A DNA stretch of 64,000 nt, from positions 434,001 through 498,000 of the forward strand of contig CANLQK010000001.1 of assembly GCA_947493255.1 (NCBI GenBank), given 5' to 3'. Numbering within the stretch: the first letter of the stretch is position 1; each line of letters opens with the position of its first letter. The position numbers and the translations under genes were made by a program. The notes under the pieces were generated by a model. That model saw only the letters and a list, made by a program, of their open reading frames with translations, did no database searches and was not told the DNA's origin. Shown in pieces: positions 31,373 to 39,842 of the stretch. This DNA comes from an uncultured Paracoccaceae bacterium. GTDB taxonomy: Bacteria; Pseudomonadota; Alphaproteobacteria; Rhodobacterales; Rhodobacteraceae.

Positions 31373-31503
31373 AAGAACACGTCTTTATCGTAGCTAGTGT
31401 ATCCGGTCAGCCAATATCTGACTTGATGGAATTGGATATGAACGAGCTCATCCAATTTTCCAAAATCAACATGAAGTATGGGTTGAAAAAACATGGACTT
31501 TGA
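31034..31503 (+). CDS. Tail assembly chaperone, -1 frameshift fusion
   Basis: After slipping back one base at A-AAT-TTT, translation continues from 31351 for 50 more codons to TGA at 31501-31503. The added part (E-H-V-F-I-V-A-S-V-S-G, L-M-E-L-D-M-N-E-L-I-Q-F) has the look of the T-domain of G/GT-type chaperones. The fusion, 156 residues, ends 11 nt inside the tape measure gene. Such frameshift fusions recruit the tape measure protein during tail assembly. Confidence 0.75.
31345..31351 (+). promoter_or_regulatory. -1 ribosomal frameshift slippery site
   Basis: AAATTTT in the 0-frame phasing A-AAT-TTT, the X-XXY-YYZ form that allows both tRNAs to re-pair. The shifted frame is open for 50 codons and ends next to the tape measure start. 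No strong downstream structure was evident by eye. Confidence 0.7.
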
Positions 31504-32938
31504 GCGTTCAATTATCATCCGCGTTCGCGAGCAAGCGCAACGTGCGTTAACACGCATCAATAACGCGCTGCGGACGACCGAGCAGCGGACAGAGCGCGCG
31601 CAAAGAGCGTCCGATCTGGCGCAAAGGGCAACGCAAAGGTGGCAGCGGGCAGTACAGGCCCTAGGCCGCGCGTATGACCGGGTGCGTCAACGCATCGCTC
31701 GCTTTGGTGACTTCGCGGTGCGTATCGCCCGGCGGGCAACGCAAGCTTTAGCGGCTACTGGATTGGCCGTCGCTGGGGGCGTGTTTACCGTTTCCGCAAG
31801 CACCACAGAAGACGCAGCTAGGGCAAGCACGCTCGGCCTTGAAGTCAACGACCTTAGACGCCTGAGAGAATTCCTCGCTCGTGCATCAGATGGCCTGATA
31901 AGCCGGGATGAATCGATCGACGTTCTGCGTGATATTATTGAGCGTCAGCAAGAGGCGAGGCAGGAAATAGAGCGCGGCGAAGATCCTTTAACTTCGAGTA
32001 ACACGGCAGTTGAGGCGCTAAGGAACTTAGGATTAATCGATCAGGTTAACGCCAGTTCTGCTGAATTCGTCGGGTCGTTTCTTGAGGCGTTTCGGAATGA
32101 AGAAAACGCGGCATTCCTTGGTCGTGAATTGGCTTCAGACGTTGGTGACGCGCTATCGGTAATCGCCAACCTTAGCCAAGAGAGAATTCGCGAAATTGAA
32201 CGCGATGTTTCTTCCTCTGTTGCACGAATTGAAGCAGAGGACGTTGAAAACGCGCGGGCATTTAATGGCGCCTTATCAGACTTAAGGGCCAGTCTTAGAA
32301 GCCTCATTGAAGGCGTTGTCCAGCCATTAATCCCTAGCTTTACTTCCGCGATCGACGGGCTGGCGAATTCCGTCCAAAGCTTTATCGCAAGCGGCGGCGC
32401 AGAGGAAATATCATCAAGCATTTCAACAGTGGCAGATGAGATATTCAACGCCATTCGTTCACTAGTCGATAACGTGACGCCATTGGTTGACGCAATCGAA
32501 GGCGTTGCTGATCGGGTTGCAGGTGTGATTGAAAGAATTGCGCCAACAGGACGGACGATAACTGAAAACGGACAAGCAACGGAGCAGACAACCGCAACTG
32601 ACTTGGTCCGTCTCATCCGTACCCGCGAAACTGAGTTGCAAGAAAACGACGAGCGTTTGAACAACCTAAACGCCTTTGGCCGTTTTACGGGGGTTGATGA
32701 CGAGCTAAACAGAGAATCGCGCGCGCTAGAAGCGGAAATTGAAAATCTAAGATCTCAACTCCGCCAAATGGGCCAAGACAACCAACAGTCGGCAAACGCT
32801 CAGGCTCAATTGACAACCTCCGCCCTAGAGGCGGCAGCAGCGCTTAGGTCGATTACGCCAGCAGCTAACACTGCGAACGCCAACACAAACCGCGCTGTTA
32901 TCCCAATTAATACGGGGCCAGAGCCTAGCGTATTCTAA
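31493..32938 (+). CDS. Tape measure protein
   Basis: A 481-residue, mostly helical protein with a basic coiled-coil N-terminus (residues 1-80, repeated R-A-x-x-R-A-x-x-A-x-x-R), a hydrophobic segment (A-T-Q-A-L-A-A-T-G-L-A-V-A-G-G) near residue 85-100, and a long helical C-terminal half. Length by the usual 0.15 nm per residue predicts a tail of about 70 nm. Short for a contractile-tail phage. Confidence 0.8.
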   Translation: MDFERSIIIRVREQAQRALTRINNALRTTEQRTERAQRASDLAQRATQRWQRAVQALGRAYDRVRQRIARFGDFAVRIARRATQALAATGLAVAGGVFTVSASTTEDAARASTLGLEVNDLRRLREFLARASDGLISRDESIDVLRDIIERQQEARQEIERGEDPLTSSNTAVEALRNLGLIDQVNASSAEFVGSFLEAFRNEENAAFLGRELASDVGDALSVIANLSQERIREIERDVSSSVARIEAEDVENARAFNGALSDLRASLRSLIEGVVQPLIPSFTSAIDGLANSVQSFIASGGAEEISSSISTVADEIFNAIRSLVDNVTPLVDAIEGVADRVAGVIERIAPTGRTITENGQATEQTTATDLVRLIRTRETELQENDERLNNLNAFGRFTGVDDELNRESRALEAEIENLRSQLRQMGQDNQQSANAQAQLTTSALEAAAALRSITPAANTANANTNRAVIPINTGPEPSVF

Positions 32939-33147
32939 CCCTTATCAGGGAAAACTGCTTTATCAACAGACATCAGAACAGACCCCACGCTTGCAAGACA
33001 CAGCCACACGCCCAAAAGCCCAACGGGAATAAATATGATCGGGTCAGCCCAGAAATTTGCAGTCTGGGGAATGAAGTTCACGAAGAAAGAAATGCCTAAC
33101 TTTAGCGCCACGGCGCAAAGGCAGATTCCAGATAGAAATTTTGTCAT
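32935..33147 (-). CDS. Antisense two-helix membrane protein (moron)
   Basis: A 70-residue protein on the strand opposite the whole late operon, filling the only 220-bp gap between tape measure and gpN-like genes. AAGGGA lies 7 nt before its ATG. Two hydrophobic helices (residues about 5-25 and 37-60). A reversed membrane-protein gene in a tail operon is a typical lysogen-expressed moron, for example for superinfection exclusion. No clear promoter was found. Confidence 0.6.
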   Translation of the reverse strand: MTKFLSGICLCAVALKLGISFFVNFIPQTANFWADPIIFIPVGLLGVWLCLASVGSVLMSVDKAVFPDKG

Positions 33148-33161
33148 AGGTAAATCCCTTT

Positions 33162-34244
33162 ATGTCTAATGCACCGGTATATCGGCAGGCCTCTTATAGA
33201 GGCGTTCCATTCGAAGTTGAGGGGGAAAGTGTAACTTTTGGCCGCAGAGGGCCACTTCACGAATACGTCAACCAAGATGTGCCCTATTTTGAGGATATGG
33301 GTCGGCGTGCGAGTGAGTTTCGTGTTACCGCTTTTGTAAGGGGCGCCAATCACCTTGTTTTAGCCCAAAACTTGATGGACGCCATTAATCTTGAAGGCGA
33401 AGCAGAATTGGTTTTGCCATCGCGCCAAACAGAGGTTGTTATTTGTACCGAAGCCGAAAGGTCAGACGATACGCGCCGCGAGGGATTAGTTACACGGTTT
33501 GAGCTAACGTTTGTAGAGGCTGGTCAGTTCCAGTTCCCTACGGGGCTTTTGGACACAATCGCCAATTTAATTGATAGCGCAGCCACAGCCATCAACGCAA
33601 TTTCCGCCGACGTAAGGGCGCCATTCTCAAGTTTGACTTCTGGACTGTTCAGAATTGAGCAATCGGCCTCTAGACTAGGCGTATCGGTGGCCAGCATCTT
33701 TCAGATTGCAACTGATTTTGAAGATGTATCTAATCTAATACAAAGCATTATCCCAGGCGATACGGTTTCAGCTCTCAATGAAATAATAGAGCTGGCCGAC
33801 TTTGAGAGTGCAGTTGCTCCAATAGTGCAAGGTCCGATCGCTGTATCAGAATATGAGCAAGCATTAGAGTTTGACCGTGCTTTTAGGTCTGTGGCCGCAC
33901 TCCATGCAGCGAGCGTTGCATCCCAGTTGCAGTTTTCCAATAGGGCAGAGGCGCTTTCAATACGTCAAAGGATTTCTGATGCCTTGATACGGGACATCAA
34001 CGATATGACGTTAGAGCAGGTGCAAGCAGTCACGGCAACACGCCACGCTTTCATCATCGACATGACCTCTCGCGTGGCTGTTTTGCCTGCTTTTGCGACC
34101 ATAAACTTAGGCCAGAGCTTGCCATCCGTAGTTGCTGCGCACCGCGTGTTTGGTGACTGGACACGAGAATCTGATTTGAGGACGTGGAACGCTACAAGCC
34201 ATCCTCTGTTTATGGACCAAGTTATTGAGGTTCTTCGTGATTGA
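33162..34244 (+). CDS. DNA circularisation / tail protein, Mu gpN-like
   Basis: A 360-residue protein with the N-terminal domain typical of gpN: A-S-Y-R-G-V-P-F-E-V-E, F-G-R-R-G-P-L-H-E-Y, Y-F-E-D-M-G-R-R-A-S-E-F-R-V-T-A-F-V. Annotated in databases as DNA circulation protein N-terminus; in Mu, gpN is a baseplate/tail component. The remainder is helical. First gene of the baseplate block. Confidence 0.85.
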   Translation: MSNAPVYRQASYRGVPFEVEGESVTFGRRGPLHEYVNQDVPYFEDMGRRASEFRVTAFVRGANHLVLAQNLMDAINLEGEAELVLPSRQTEVVICTEAERSDDTRREGLVTRFELTFVEAGQFQFPTGLLDTIANLIDSAATAINAISADVRAPFSSLTSGLFRIEQSASRLGVSVASIFQIATDFEDVSNLIQSIIPGDTVSALNEIIELADFESAVAPIVQGPIAVSEYEQALEFDRAFRSVAALHAASVASQLQFSNRAEALSIRQRISDALIRDINDMTLEQVQAVTATRHAFIIDMTSRVAVLPAFATINLGQSLPSVVAAHRVFGDWTRESDLRTWNATSHPLFMDQVIEVLRD

Positions 34245-35349
34245 ACGCGTAAATGTAAAGCTGAATGGTCGCGTTCTAACCGGTTGGACATCTTTTAGGT
34301 TTACGCAGTCCATAGATGAAGCTGCGAGCGCGTTTGAAATCGAAACTACAAAGGACCCCAGGGTCCTTTCGGAAGATATAACGCAATCTTTGCCCATCAC
34401 CATAGAAGCCAATGGCGACTTACTCCTCACCGGGCACCTAGAAGACTTTGATTTAAACATCGAGCGCGAGACTGGCCGTCAGCTTATCTTGCGGGGCAGG
34501 TCAGCTACTGCTGACATTATATCAGCTAGCGTTGTGGGGTCTTATCCGCAGCAAAACACGCTAACTTACATCGAGCAGATCGTAGCGCCGTTCGGTATTC
34601 AAGTTGAAACGGACGGTTCTGACTGGGCCGACCATGTAGAAATCACCCCAGAACTGGGGCAAACGGTATTAGGAGCTATTCACGATGCCTTGCAACTGCA
34701 ACAAAAGACGATCAGCGTCACAGCAACGGGCCAGCTCCGCATTTGGGACGCCGAAAACAGGCCAAGACAGGGCGCAATCAGCATCGGTTCGCAAACCAAA
34801 GTTGCCCGCATCGCATACAAGTCTTCTGGGCAGTTTTCGGAAATCACAGCTCACGCGCAAGAGGTAACTCAATTTCAGGGAGCGCAAGCTTCGGAAGTCA
34901 ACGCACGAGTTTCGACAAGCTTCCCAAGATATAGACCGAAGATCATCTTCCCGTCTACTGACATGGATACGCCAAAAGCCGCAGTCGCCGCTTCTAGGTC
35001 GGCGGCTAGGTCTATCGGATCTGGGTTTGAAATGACACTCACGACAACCACTTGGCGTAACTCATCGGGTCAGTTTTGGGAGCCCAACGGCAGGCTTTGG
35101 GTTGACGTGCCTGAAATCAATCAAGGCGGCGAATTGGTAATCCAGTCAATCGGGTTTACTCAAGACAGACAGGCTGGGACCGAAGCGCAAATCACTCTAG
35201 CGCCCGCCGTTAAGTTTGGCGCAACTGATGCTATATCAGCGAACACTTCCACCCAAGCAGCGGTTCAGCAGGTGGCGCAATCCCCAACTCAGGCATCCGC
35301 TGCCGATGTTGGCGTGTTCTTCTCACCTGAATTTCTGGGGTCTTTATAA
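34237..35349 (+). CDS. Baseplate hub protein, Mu gpP-like
   Basis: A 370-residue protein. The start is GTG 34237 (GAGG 6 nt upstream, 8-nt overlap with the previous stop). N-terminal beta domain I-E-R-V-N-V-K-L-N-G-R-V-L-T-G-W, then S-A-F-E-I-E-T-T and a V-T-A-T-G-Q-L-R-I-W-D segment match the gpP/gp27 hub fold. It would form the trimeric hub beneath the spike. Confidence 0.8.
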   Translation: MIERVNVKLNGRVLTGWTSFRFTQSIDEAASAFEIETTKDPRVLSEDITQSLPITIEANGDLLLTGHLEDFDLNIERETGRQLILRGRSATADIISASVVGSYPQQNTLTYIEQIVAPFGIQVETDGSDWADHVEITPELGQTVLGAIHDALQLQQKTISVTATGQLRIWDAENRPRQGAISIGSQTKVARIAYKSSGQFSEITAHAQEVTQFQGAQASEVNARVSTSFPRYRPKIIFPSTDMDTPKAAVAASRSAARSIGSGFEMTLTTTTWRNSSGQFWEPNGRLWVDVPEINQGGELVIQSIGFTQDRQAGTEAQITLAPAVKFGATDAISANTSTQAAVQQVAQSPTQASAADVGVFFSPEFLGSL

Positions 35350-35762
35350 TGAAAAGTCCGCAAGTCGCGAATATGATCGTAAAGTCTCTCATCCAATCAA
35401 TCACGGATAAGGTTGCACAGGTTAGCACCTTCGCTGGTGAAGCCCAGAGCAACGTTAGGGTGGTTCAGCCAAGCGGCATCGTTTCTGTGCCTACGGAAGC
35501 CGGTGAGGCCATTCTAGGTGCCGTCAATGGGGCAAGTTCCCGTCGGGTTACGCTTGTAGTAGTCAACCCTTCGGAGCCGGACGCCCCGCAAGGCGAAACT
35601 TGGATTTACTCTGCCGATGCAGGATCAGTCATTAAGCTAACGCCTGACGGTGTATCGATCGAAGCTGAAAGCGTATCCGTGCAGGCCACAAACTTCACTT
35701 GGAATGGCGATCGCGTTGCTGTTGCGGGTGACGTGGATTCTGCGGGCCACGCAATTCAATAA
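35349..35762 (+). CDS. Baseplate spike protein, Mu gp45-like
   Basis: A 137-residue protein, shorter than Mu gp45. The N-terminal OB region (A-Q-V-S-T-F-A-G-E-A-Q-S-N-V-R-V-V-Q-P-S-G) and a C-terminal beta-helix portion ending D-V-D-S-A-G-H-A-I-Q are recognisable. Such spikes puncture the outer membrane. Overlaps the hub stop (TAATG). Confidence 0.75.
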   Translation: MKSPQVANMIVKSLIQSITDKVAQVSTFAGEAQSNVRVVQPSGIVSVPTEAGEAILGAVNGASSRRVTLVVVNPSEPDAPQGETWIYSADAGSVIKLTPDGVSIEAESVSVQATNFTWNGDRVAVAGDVDSAGHAIQ

Positions 35763-35771
35763 GGGGTTAAA

Positions 35772-36179
35772 ATGTTCTTTCAGAACACGGGCGGCGATTG
35801 CTGTCCTGATTGGGTCGTGGAATGCCAGAACTTTTCATGCAATGGCGCCTTATACGATGCCATAGTCACCAGATTATTCACAGAGGCTAGAGAGCCCGGT
35901 TGCCAAGGTGGGGGCTGGTGGTGTGACCCGACGAGAGGGTCGCGGCTTCATACCGTGGACACCTCCAACATATCAGAGGCCATCCCGCTTAGCGAAGAAT
36001 ATGCAAATGAGGCTTTGGCTGACTTGGTCTCATCTGGAGTAGTCACAGACCTTAGCGTGACGGCTGAATACGCTGGGAACCAGTCAGTAAGCATAACTGT
36101 TTCAATAACACAGCCTTCTGGCTGTCAAGAAACATTCGGATTTTCTAGCGGTCAATATGGATGGGTATGGAATGGCTGA
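35772..36179 (+). CDS. Baseplate wedge protein, Mu gp46-like
   Basis: A 135-residue protein with seven cysteines. W-W-C-D-P-T-R-G-S-R-L-H and A-N-E-A-L-A-D-L-V-S-S-G-V-V match the GP46 pattern (G-S-R-L-W, E-A-L-x-x-L-x-x-x-G-V). An 8-nt overlap with the next gene. Confidence 0.8.
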   Translation: MFFQNTGGDCCPDWVVECQNFSCNGALYDAIVTRLFTEAREPGCQGGGWWCDPTRGSRLHTVDTSNISEAIPLSEEYANEALADLVSSGVVTDLSVTAEYAGNQSVSITVSITQPSGCQETFGFSSGQYGWVWNG

Positions 36180-37221
36180 TATTCAAGAAATTAAGGATTC
36201 CGTAGATGCGGAGTTTTCAACTCGACTACTTGGCGGCAACCCTGTCCTGCCGCAGTCAAACTTCGATATTATGGCGGGGTTTATCGCCTTCCTGCAATTC
36301 GGCAACGAAAAATTCATTGAAAGCGTTCGCGACGGCGTTACCCCAGTGGGTTCAACGGGATCAAACCTTGAGTCTTGGGGATCGACTTATGGCGTAGGTC
36401 GCCTCGCGGCTAGCGCGGCTTCTGGCACGATCACATTGTCCGGCACTAATGGGTCCATCCTGCCTGCCGGGACGGTGTTAACGCGGTGCGATAGCTTCCA
36501 ATATGTCACCAATTCAGACGCAACTATCGTGGGCGGGAACGCATCGGTTAGCGTGACGGCGTCCACGGCTGGATCATCGGGTAACTTCCCCGCTGGCGGC
36601 GTCCTAAACGTGGGTTCGGTCACTGCTGGAATTAACAATGTAGCCCTGTCGCAGGGCATATCTGGTGGGTCTGAAATAGAGTGCGATGATAATTATAGGG
36701 TTCGAATACTTTCCGCGATCAGGACGCCTTGTCGCACTGGCACAGCGGAAGATTACGATTTCTGGGTTCGGCAATATCCTGGCGTCACTCGCGTTTGCGT
36801 TCTTGAGCAGCCAGAAGGTCCGGGGACAGTATCAGTTTTCTTCATGATGGATGATACATATCCAGATGGCGTACCAATGCCTGCAGATGTTACCGCAGTA
36901 AGTGACTCCTTATTCGGGGCAGGGGGATTGGCCCCGCTCGGAATCGTCGGGACCGCTCAGGCCCCAACTCTGCTGCCCGTGGACGTAACTTTGAGCTTTA
37001 CAGAAGTTGTTAGCGCGCAAGATGCACAAGCAATTCAGGACGCCATCAGCGCAGCGTTTTTGGATTTCTTCGATTGTGGGCAATCTCTAGTATGCCCTGC
37101 GGATATAGCCGTGGCTGTTCGAACGGTTACTTCTGCTTGCTTCACTATAAATTCGCCTGCGTCTAATCAAGTTGTCCCGTCGGGTAGCGTTCCAATCTTG
37201 GGGAGCTTAACATTTGTCTAG
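36172..37221 (+). CDS. Baseplate J-like protein, Mu gp47-like
   Basis: A 349-residue protein starting at ATG 36172 (8-nt overlap). It has the helical N-terminus with F-I-A-F-L-Q, L-E-S-W-G-S-T-Y-G, a beta domain (A-S-G-T-I-T-L-S-G) and E-D-Y-D-F-W-V-R-Q-Y-P-G-V-T-R-V, hallmarks of the Baseplate_J family. It forms baseplate wedges with the gp48-like protein. Confidence 0.85.
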   Translation: MADIQEIKDSVDAEFSTRLLGGNPVLPQSNFDIMAGFIAFLQFGNEKFIESVRDGVTPVGSTGSNLESWGSTYGVGRLAASAASGTITLSGTNGSILPAGTVLTRCDSFQYVTNSDATIVGGNASVSVTASTAGSSGNFPAGGVLNVGSVTAGINNVALSQGISGGSEIECDDNYRVRILSAIRTPCRTGTAEDYDFWVRQYPGVTRVCVLEQPEGPGTVSVFFMMDDTYPDGVPMPADVTAVSDSLFGAGGLAPLGIVGTAQAPTLLPVDVTLSFTEVVSAQDAQAIQDAISAAFLDFFDCGQSLVCPADIAVAVRTVTSACFTINSPASNQVVPSGSVPILGSLTFV

Positions 37222-38125
37222 CTTTGGTTGTACCGCAGACAGTCAAGATTGTGCGGATGTATTCGATCCCTGTGGAATATCCAGAGATGAGTTTATTTGC
37301 CAAGCCTTGAAGCTCCTACCCGACGGTGAGTTTTGGGGTAGGCGAAATTGCAACTTCTCTAATTTCTTCGTCGCTATTGCGTCGACTTATTACGACCAGT
37401 TCACGAAAACATGCGGTCTTTCCCTTGAGGGTAACCCATGCACTGCGACGGATACATTAGGCGAGTGGGCGTCAATCTGGGATTCTAGGTGCGAAGGACT
37501 GCCGGAAGATCCAGACGAGCTAAGGGATTTGTTATGCGTCCTCATCCGTTCAAACGGCGTCTTAACCAAGCAAATCATCGAAGACGAAATAACGGCTCTA
37601 GGATACGACGTGGTTTCTTGCGAGGTTGACACAACTCGCAGCTCTACGCTCGTGACTCCAGTTTGCGGCTTCATTCCGGGTGTTTACGTGCCTGGGGTAA
37701 AGGCTCCTTCTTTAGGTATTATCGATGAGTGCGCGGAAAGTTTCAGGAATACTCCTTGCGCATCTGATTTTATAGCGGCTTGTTGCGACCAAGAGGAAGA
37801 AACTCAGGCTGGCCCCTTAAACATTCAATGCGCCCCTATAACCCCGGCATCGGGCTTCCTAAAGATGGGAACGCCAGGAGCGGCACAGATTGGTGCATCA
37901 TACTTCCCGCTAGAAAACCCTTGGACAATAAATGTTATCGTGTCCCTGAATAGCCCAGCTATTCAGCCCTTTCTGTGCGAAATCCAGAGGTCCCAATATC
38001 CGGGCTATCCAGGCTTCACGCCAGGCCCATTCTGCCTACCCAATTTTGAGATCCCGTTTATATGCGCGATCGAAATTCTGCGCCCTGCGCATTTATCAAT
38101 TAACATCAGAACGGAGTGTCCATAA
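37214..38125 (+). CDS. Tail protein, Mu gp48-like, very cysteine-rich
   Basis: A 303-residue protein. TTG start at 37214, supported by GGGGAG 8 nt upstream and the 8-nt overlap. The region A-L-K-L-L-P-D-G-E-F-W and L-G-E-W-A-S-I-W-D-S-R-C-E-G-L-P, ending with L-G-Y-D-V, follows the YmfQ/DUF2313 (gp48) pattern. It carries 20 cysteines (6.6%), far more than relatives that I know. The C-terminal 120 residues are an added domain. Confidence 0.75.
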   Translation: MSSFGCTADSQDCADVFDPCGISRDEFICQALKLLPDGEFWGRRNCNFSNFFVAIASTYYDQFTKTCGLSLEGNPCTATDTLGEWASIWDSRCEGLPEDPDELRDLLCVLIRSNGVLTKQIIEDEITALGYDVVSCEVDTTRSSTLVTPVCGFIPGVYVPGVKAPSLGIIDECAESFRNTPCASDFIAACCDQEEETQAGPLNIQCAPITPASGFLKMGTPGAAQIGASYFPLENPWTINVIVSLNSPAIQPFLCEIQRSQYPGYPGFTPGPFCLPNFEIPFICAIEILRPAHLSINIRTECP

Positions 38126-39099
38126 TGTCGGACCTATTTAAAACAAAAGCGCCGGGCGCAGTAGCTGCCGTCGGAATTGCTGACGCAGGAACGCCGGGCT
38201 TCTTCACGGACGGTAGCTGTGACGCATCTGGTGCAATCAGCGGCGGCGTACCCATTACTTCTTCGTGGTTGAATGATCTGATACAAAACCTTTGCGGGGT
38301 TATGGATAAGTCTGGGGAGCCGGATGCAAACCCTGCTGACGGTTCTACGGAAGACGCGCTCGCTCGCGCTGTTCTTTCAATATCCATGTTTTCAGCAGTT
38401 AAGGGAATTGTGGAGAACGGCGGTAACGTATTTGCTTTTGAAGGCGCGCTTCCTGCCTTCGACGCCACGTCCCACCCATCTGGCACAGTCTGGCTGGACA
38501 CTTCTGTAAATCCTATCGTTTGGTATATTTCGTGCGGTAGCGCGTGGGAGACTGTATCGCCAGGTGAAGGTGCAACCGCAACAACGGACCTAGATAATAA
38601 CTATGTCGTTGAGGCTGGCGTTACCGTACTGACCACCGCCGTTACTGATAGTGGCGTTCACGTCTACGCTGACGAGGTTGCAGTAGTTGGCGCTGGCGTG
38701 AACGGGGATACCCTTACAATTCCTCCGGGCTGTGATCGTTTCGTGGTCAGCATGGAGTTTAGCGGTGGTTTTTCCCGCATGGTCGCATTCGATGTGACAC
38801 CAGGTGACGTGTTTACATTTGACGTTCAGGGCGGCGGTTTGGCGCGCTGGAATAACATTGCATCGGGGCAGCGGGCTTCTGCGTTTGGCAACAGCTTAGC
38901 CGCCTTCAATACTGGAACTAATGGTCTTTTCACTGGCCCGCTTTCCTATCCGAACGCGGCGCGCGTAGTTGCCGACTCAGATAACGGAACCCTTGCTATC
39001 CCTATGTTCTCGAACGGATTTAGCCAAGAGGCAGCCCCCCACCACACATATTCAGCAGGCGGATCATCCTTAAGTGGCTGGTTTATGAAGCCCGCATGA
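38125..39099 (+). CDS. Tail fibre protein
   Basis: A 324-residue protein. The N-terminal 90 residues (S-S-W-L-N-D-L-I-Q-N-L-C-G-V-M and onward) resemble the baseplate-attachment region of fibres. A Gly/Thr-rich shaft region follows and a C-terminal domain with F-D-V-T-P-G-D-V-F-T-F-D-V-Q-G-G-G resembles a phage fibre tip with a glycine-rich strand. Starts in a TAATG overlap after gp48-like. Confidence 0.75.
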   Translation: MSDLFKTKAPGAVAAVGIADAGTPGFFTDGSCDASGAISGGVPITSSWLNDLIQNLCGVMDKSGEPDANPADGSTEDALARAVLSISMFSAVKGIVENGGNVFAFEGALPAFDATSHPSGTVWLDTSVNPIVWYISCGSAWETVSPGEGATATTDLDNNYVVEAGVTVLTTAVTDSGVHVYADEVAVVGAGVNGDTLTIPPGCDRFVVSMEFSGGFSRMVAFDVTPGDVFTFDVQGGGLARWNNIASGQRASAFGNSLAAFNTGTNGLFTGPLSYPNAARVVADSDNGTLAIPMFSNGFSQEAAPHHTYSAGGSSLSGWFMKPA

Positions 39100-39135
39100 C
39101 CAATCCCTAACGGGTAGGGCCACGAGGCCCGAAAG

Positions 39136-39169
39136 TGGGGCGGTGCTGACGGATGCCGGCACCGCCCCA
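39136..39169 (+). repeat. 11-bp perfect hairpin after the fibre gene
   Basis: TGGGGCGGTGC (39136-39146) pairs exactly with GCACCGCCCCA (39159-39169), loop 12 nt. No T-run follows, so it would not act as an efficient intrinsic terminator; partial attenuation or processing between the tail module and downstream accessory genes is likely. Confidence 0.55.
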
Positions 39170-39196
39170 AGCATCCAGCATCCAAAGGAAATCAAA

Positions 39197-39652
39197 ATGA
39201 AAATCATGAAAAACCTCGCAATTATTGCGACGATTACTGTTGCTCTCTTTTCTACGACAGCAGCCGCTGGCATCAATTGGAACGTTAACAAAAACGTTAG
39301 CTGTGTGACTGGCTCCTACGGATCCAACGGCGTGACAATCATACGCGAGGAAGTCCTGCAGTTTGTGGCGCAATCTGTCGCTGATAGCGGCGCTGATGTA
39401 TCAGCTTGCGATGGTATCATCCCATCAAGTGTTGACCCTAAGCGCATTAGCGAAGTCGGCCCTTGGCTGGCATCTATCGGCTACTCAAATGCTGACTTTA
39501 GGGCAAACGGGCAATGTGAGCTGTACAGCGACAACGACCCTGATGCCGGTTCTTTCACCAGCTGTCACGTTGACGATGGTGTCGCGGGCACAGTAGGCGC
39601 GGCGGTTGACGAGACATTCCGCGCCCACCGCGCAGATACTGGATGGAACTAA
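39197..39652 (+). CDS. Secreted accessory protein, 151 aa
   Basis: Starts at ATG 39197 (AAGGA 7 nt upstream). A clear signal peptide (M-K-I-M-K-N-L-A-I-I-A-T-I-T-V-A-L-F, cleavage near A-A-A-G) precedes a 125-residue mature domain with four cysteines in two pairs, likely disulfide bonded. It is isolated by hairpins on both sides. Possibly a periplasmic moron. No family recognised. Confidence 0.6.
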   Translation: MKIMKNLAIIATITVALFSTTAAAGINWNVNKNVSCVTGSYGSNGVTIIREEVLQFVAQSVADSGADVSACDGIIPSSVDPKRISEVGPWLASIGYSNADFRANGQCELYSDNDPDAGSFTSCHVDDGVAGTVGAAVDETFRAHRADTGWN

Positions 39653-39842
39653 CCGCCCTCTAAGGCGGCATAAAAATCCCCCTTCGCTTCATTGCGTGGG
39701 GGCGCAAGTCTGACCGAAATATGCGTCAGCCCGAAATTACAAAACCACCACGAGACTAGAATGCACGGACGCCTCGCTAAAAAGCAGAGGCCCTTGCTGA
39801 ATTAGTCGATCGACAACCCCCCAAACAAAAACAGGAGACTTC
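39653..39842 (+). other. Structured intergenic region in the late operon
   Basis: No gene. Contains CCGCC/GGCGG (39653-39668) followed by TAAAAA, then a longer hairpin of CCCCC plus CGC pairing with GCG plus GGGGG (39678-39702). Both may be RNA-processing or weak termination points. CAGGAG near the end serves the next gene. Confidence 0.4.
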
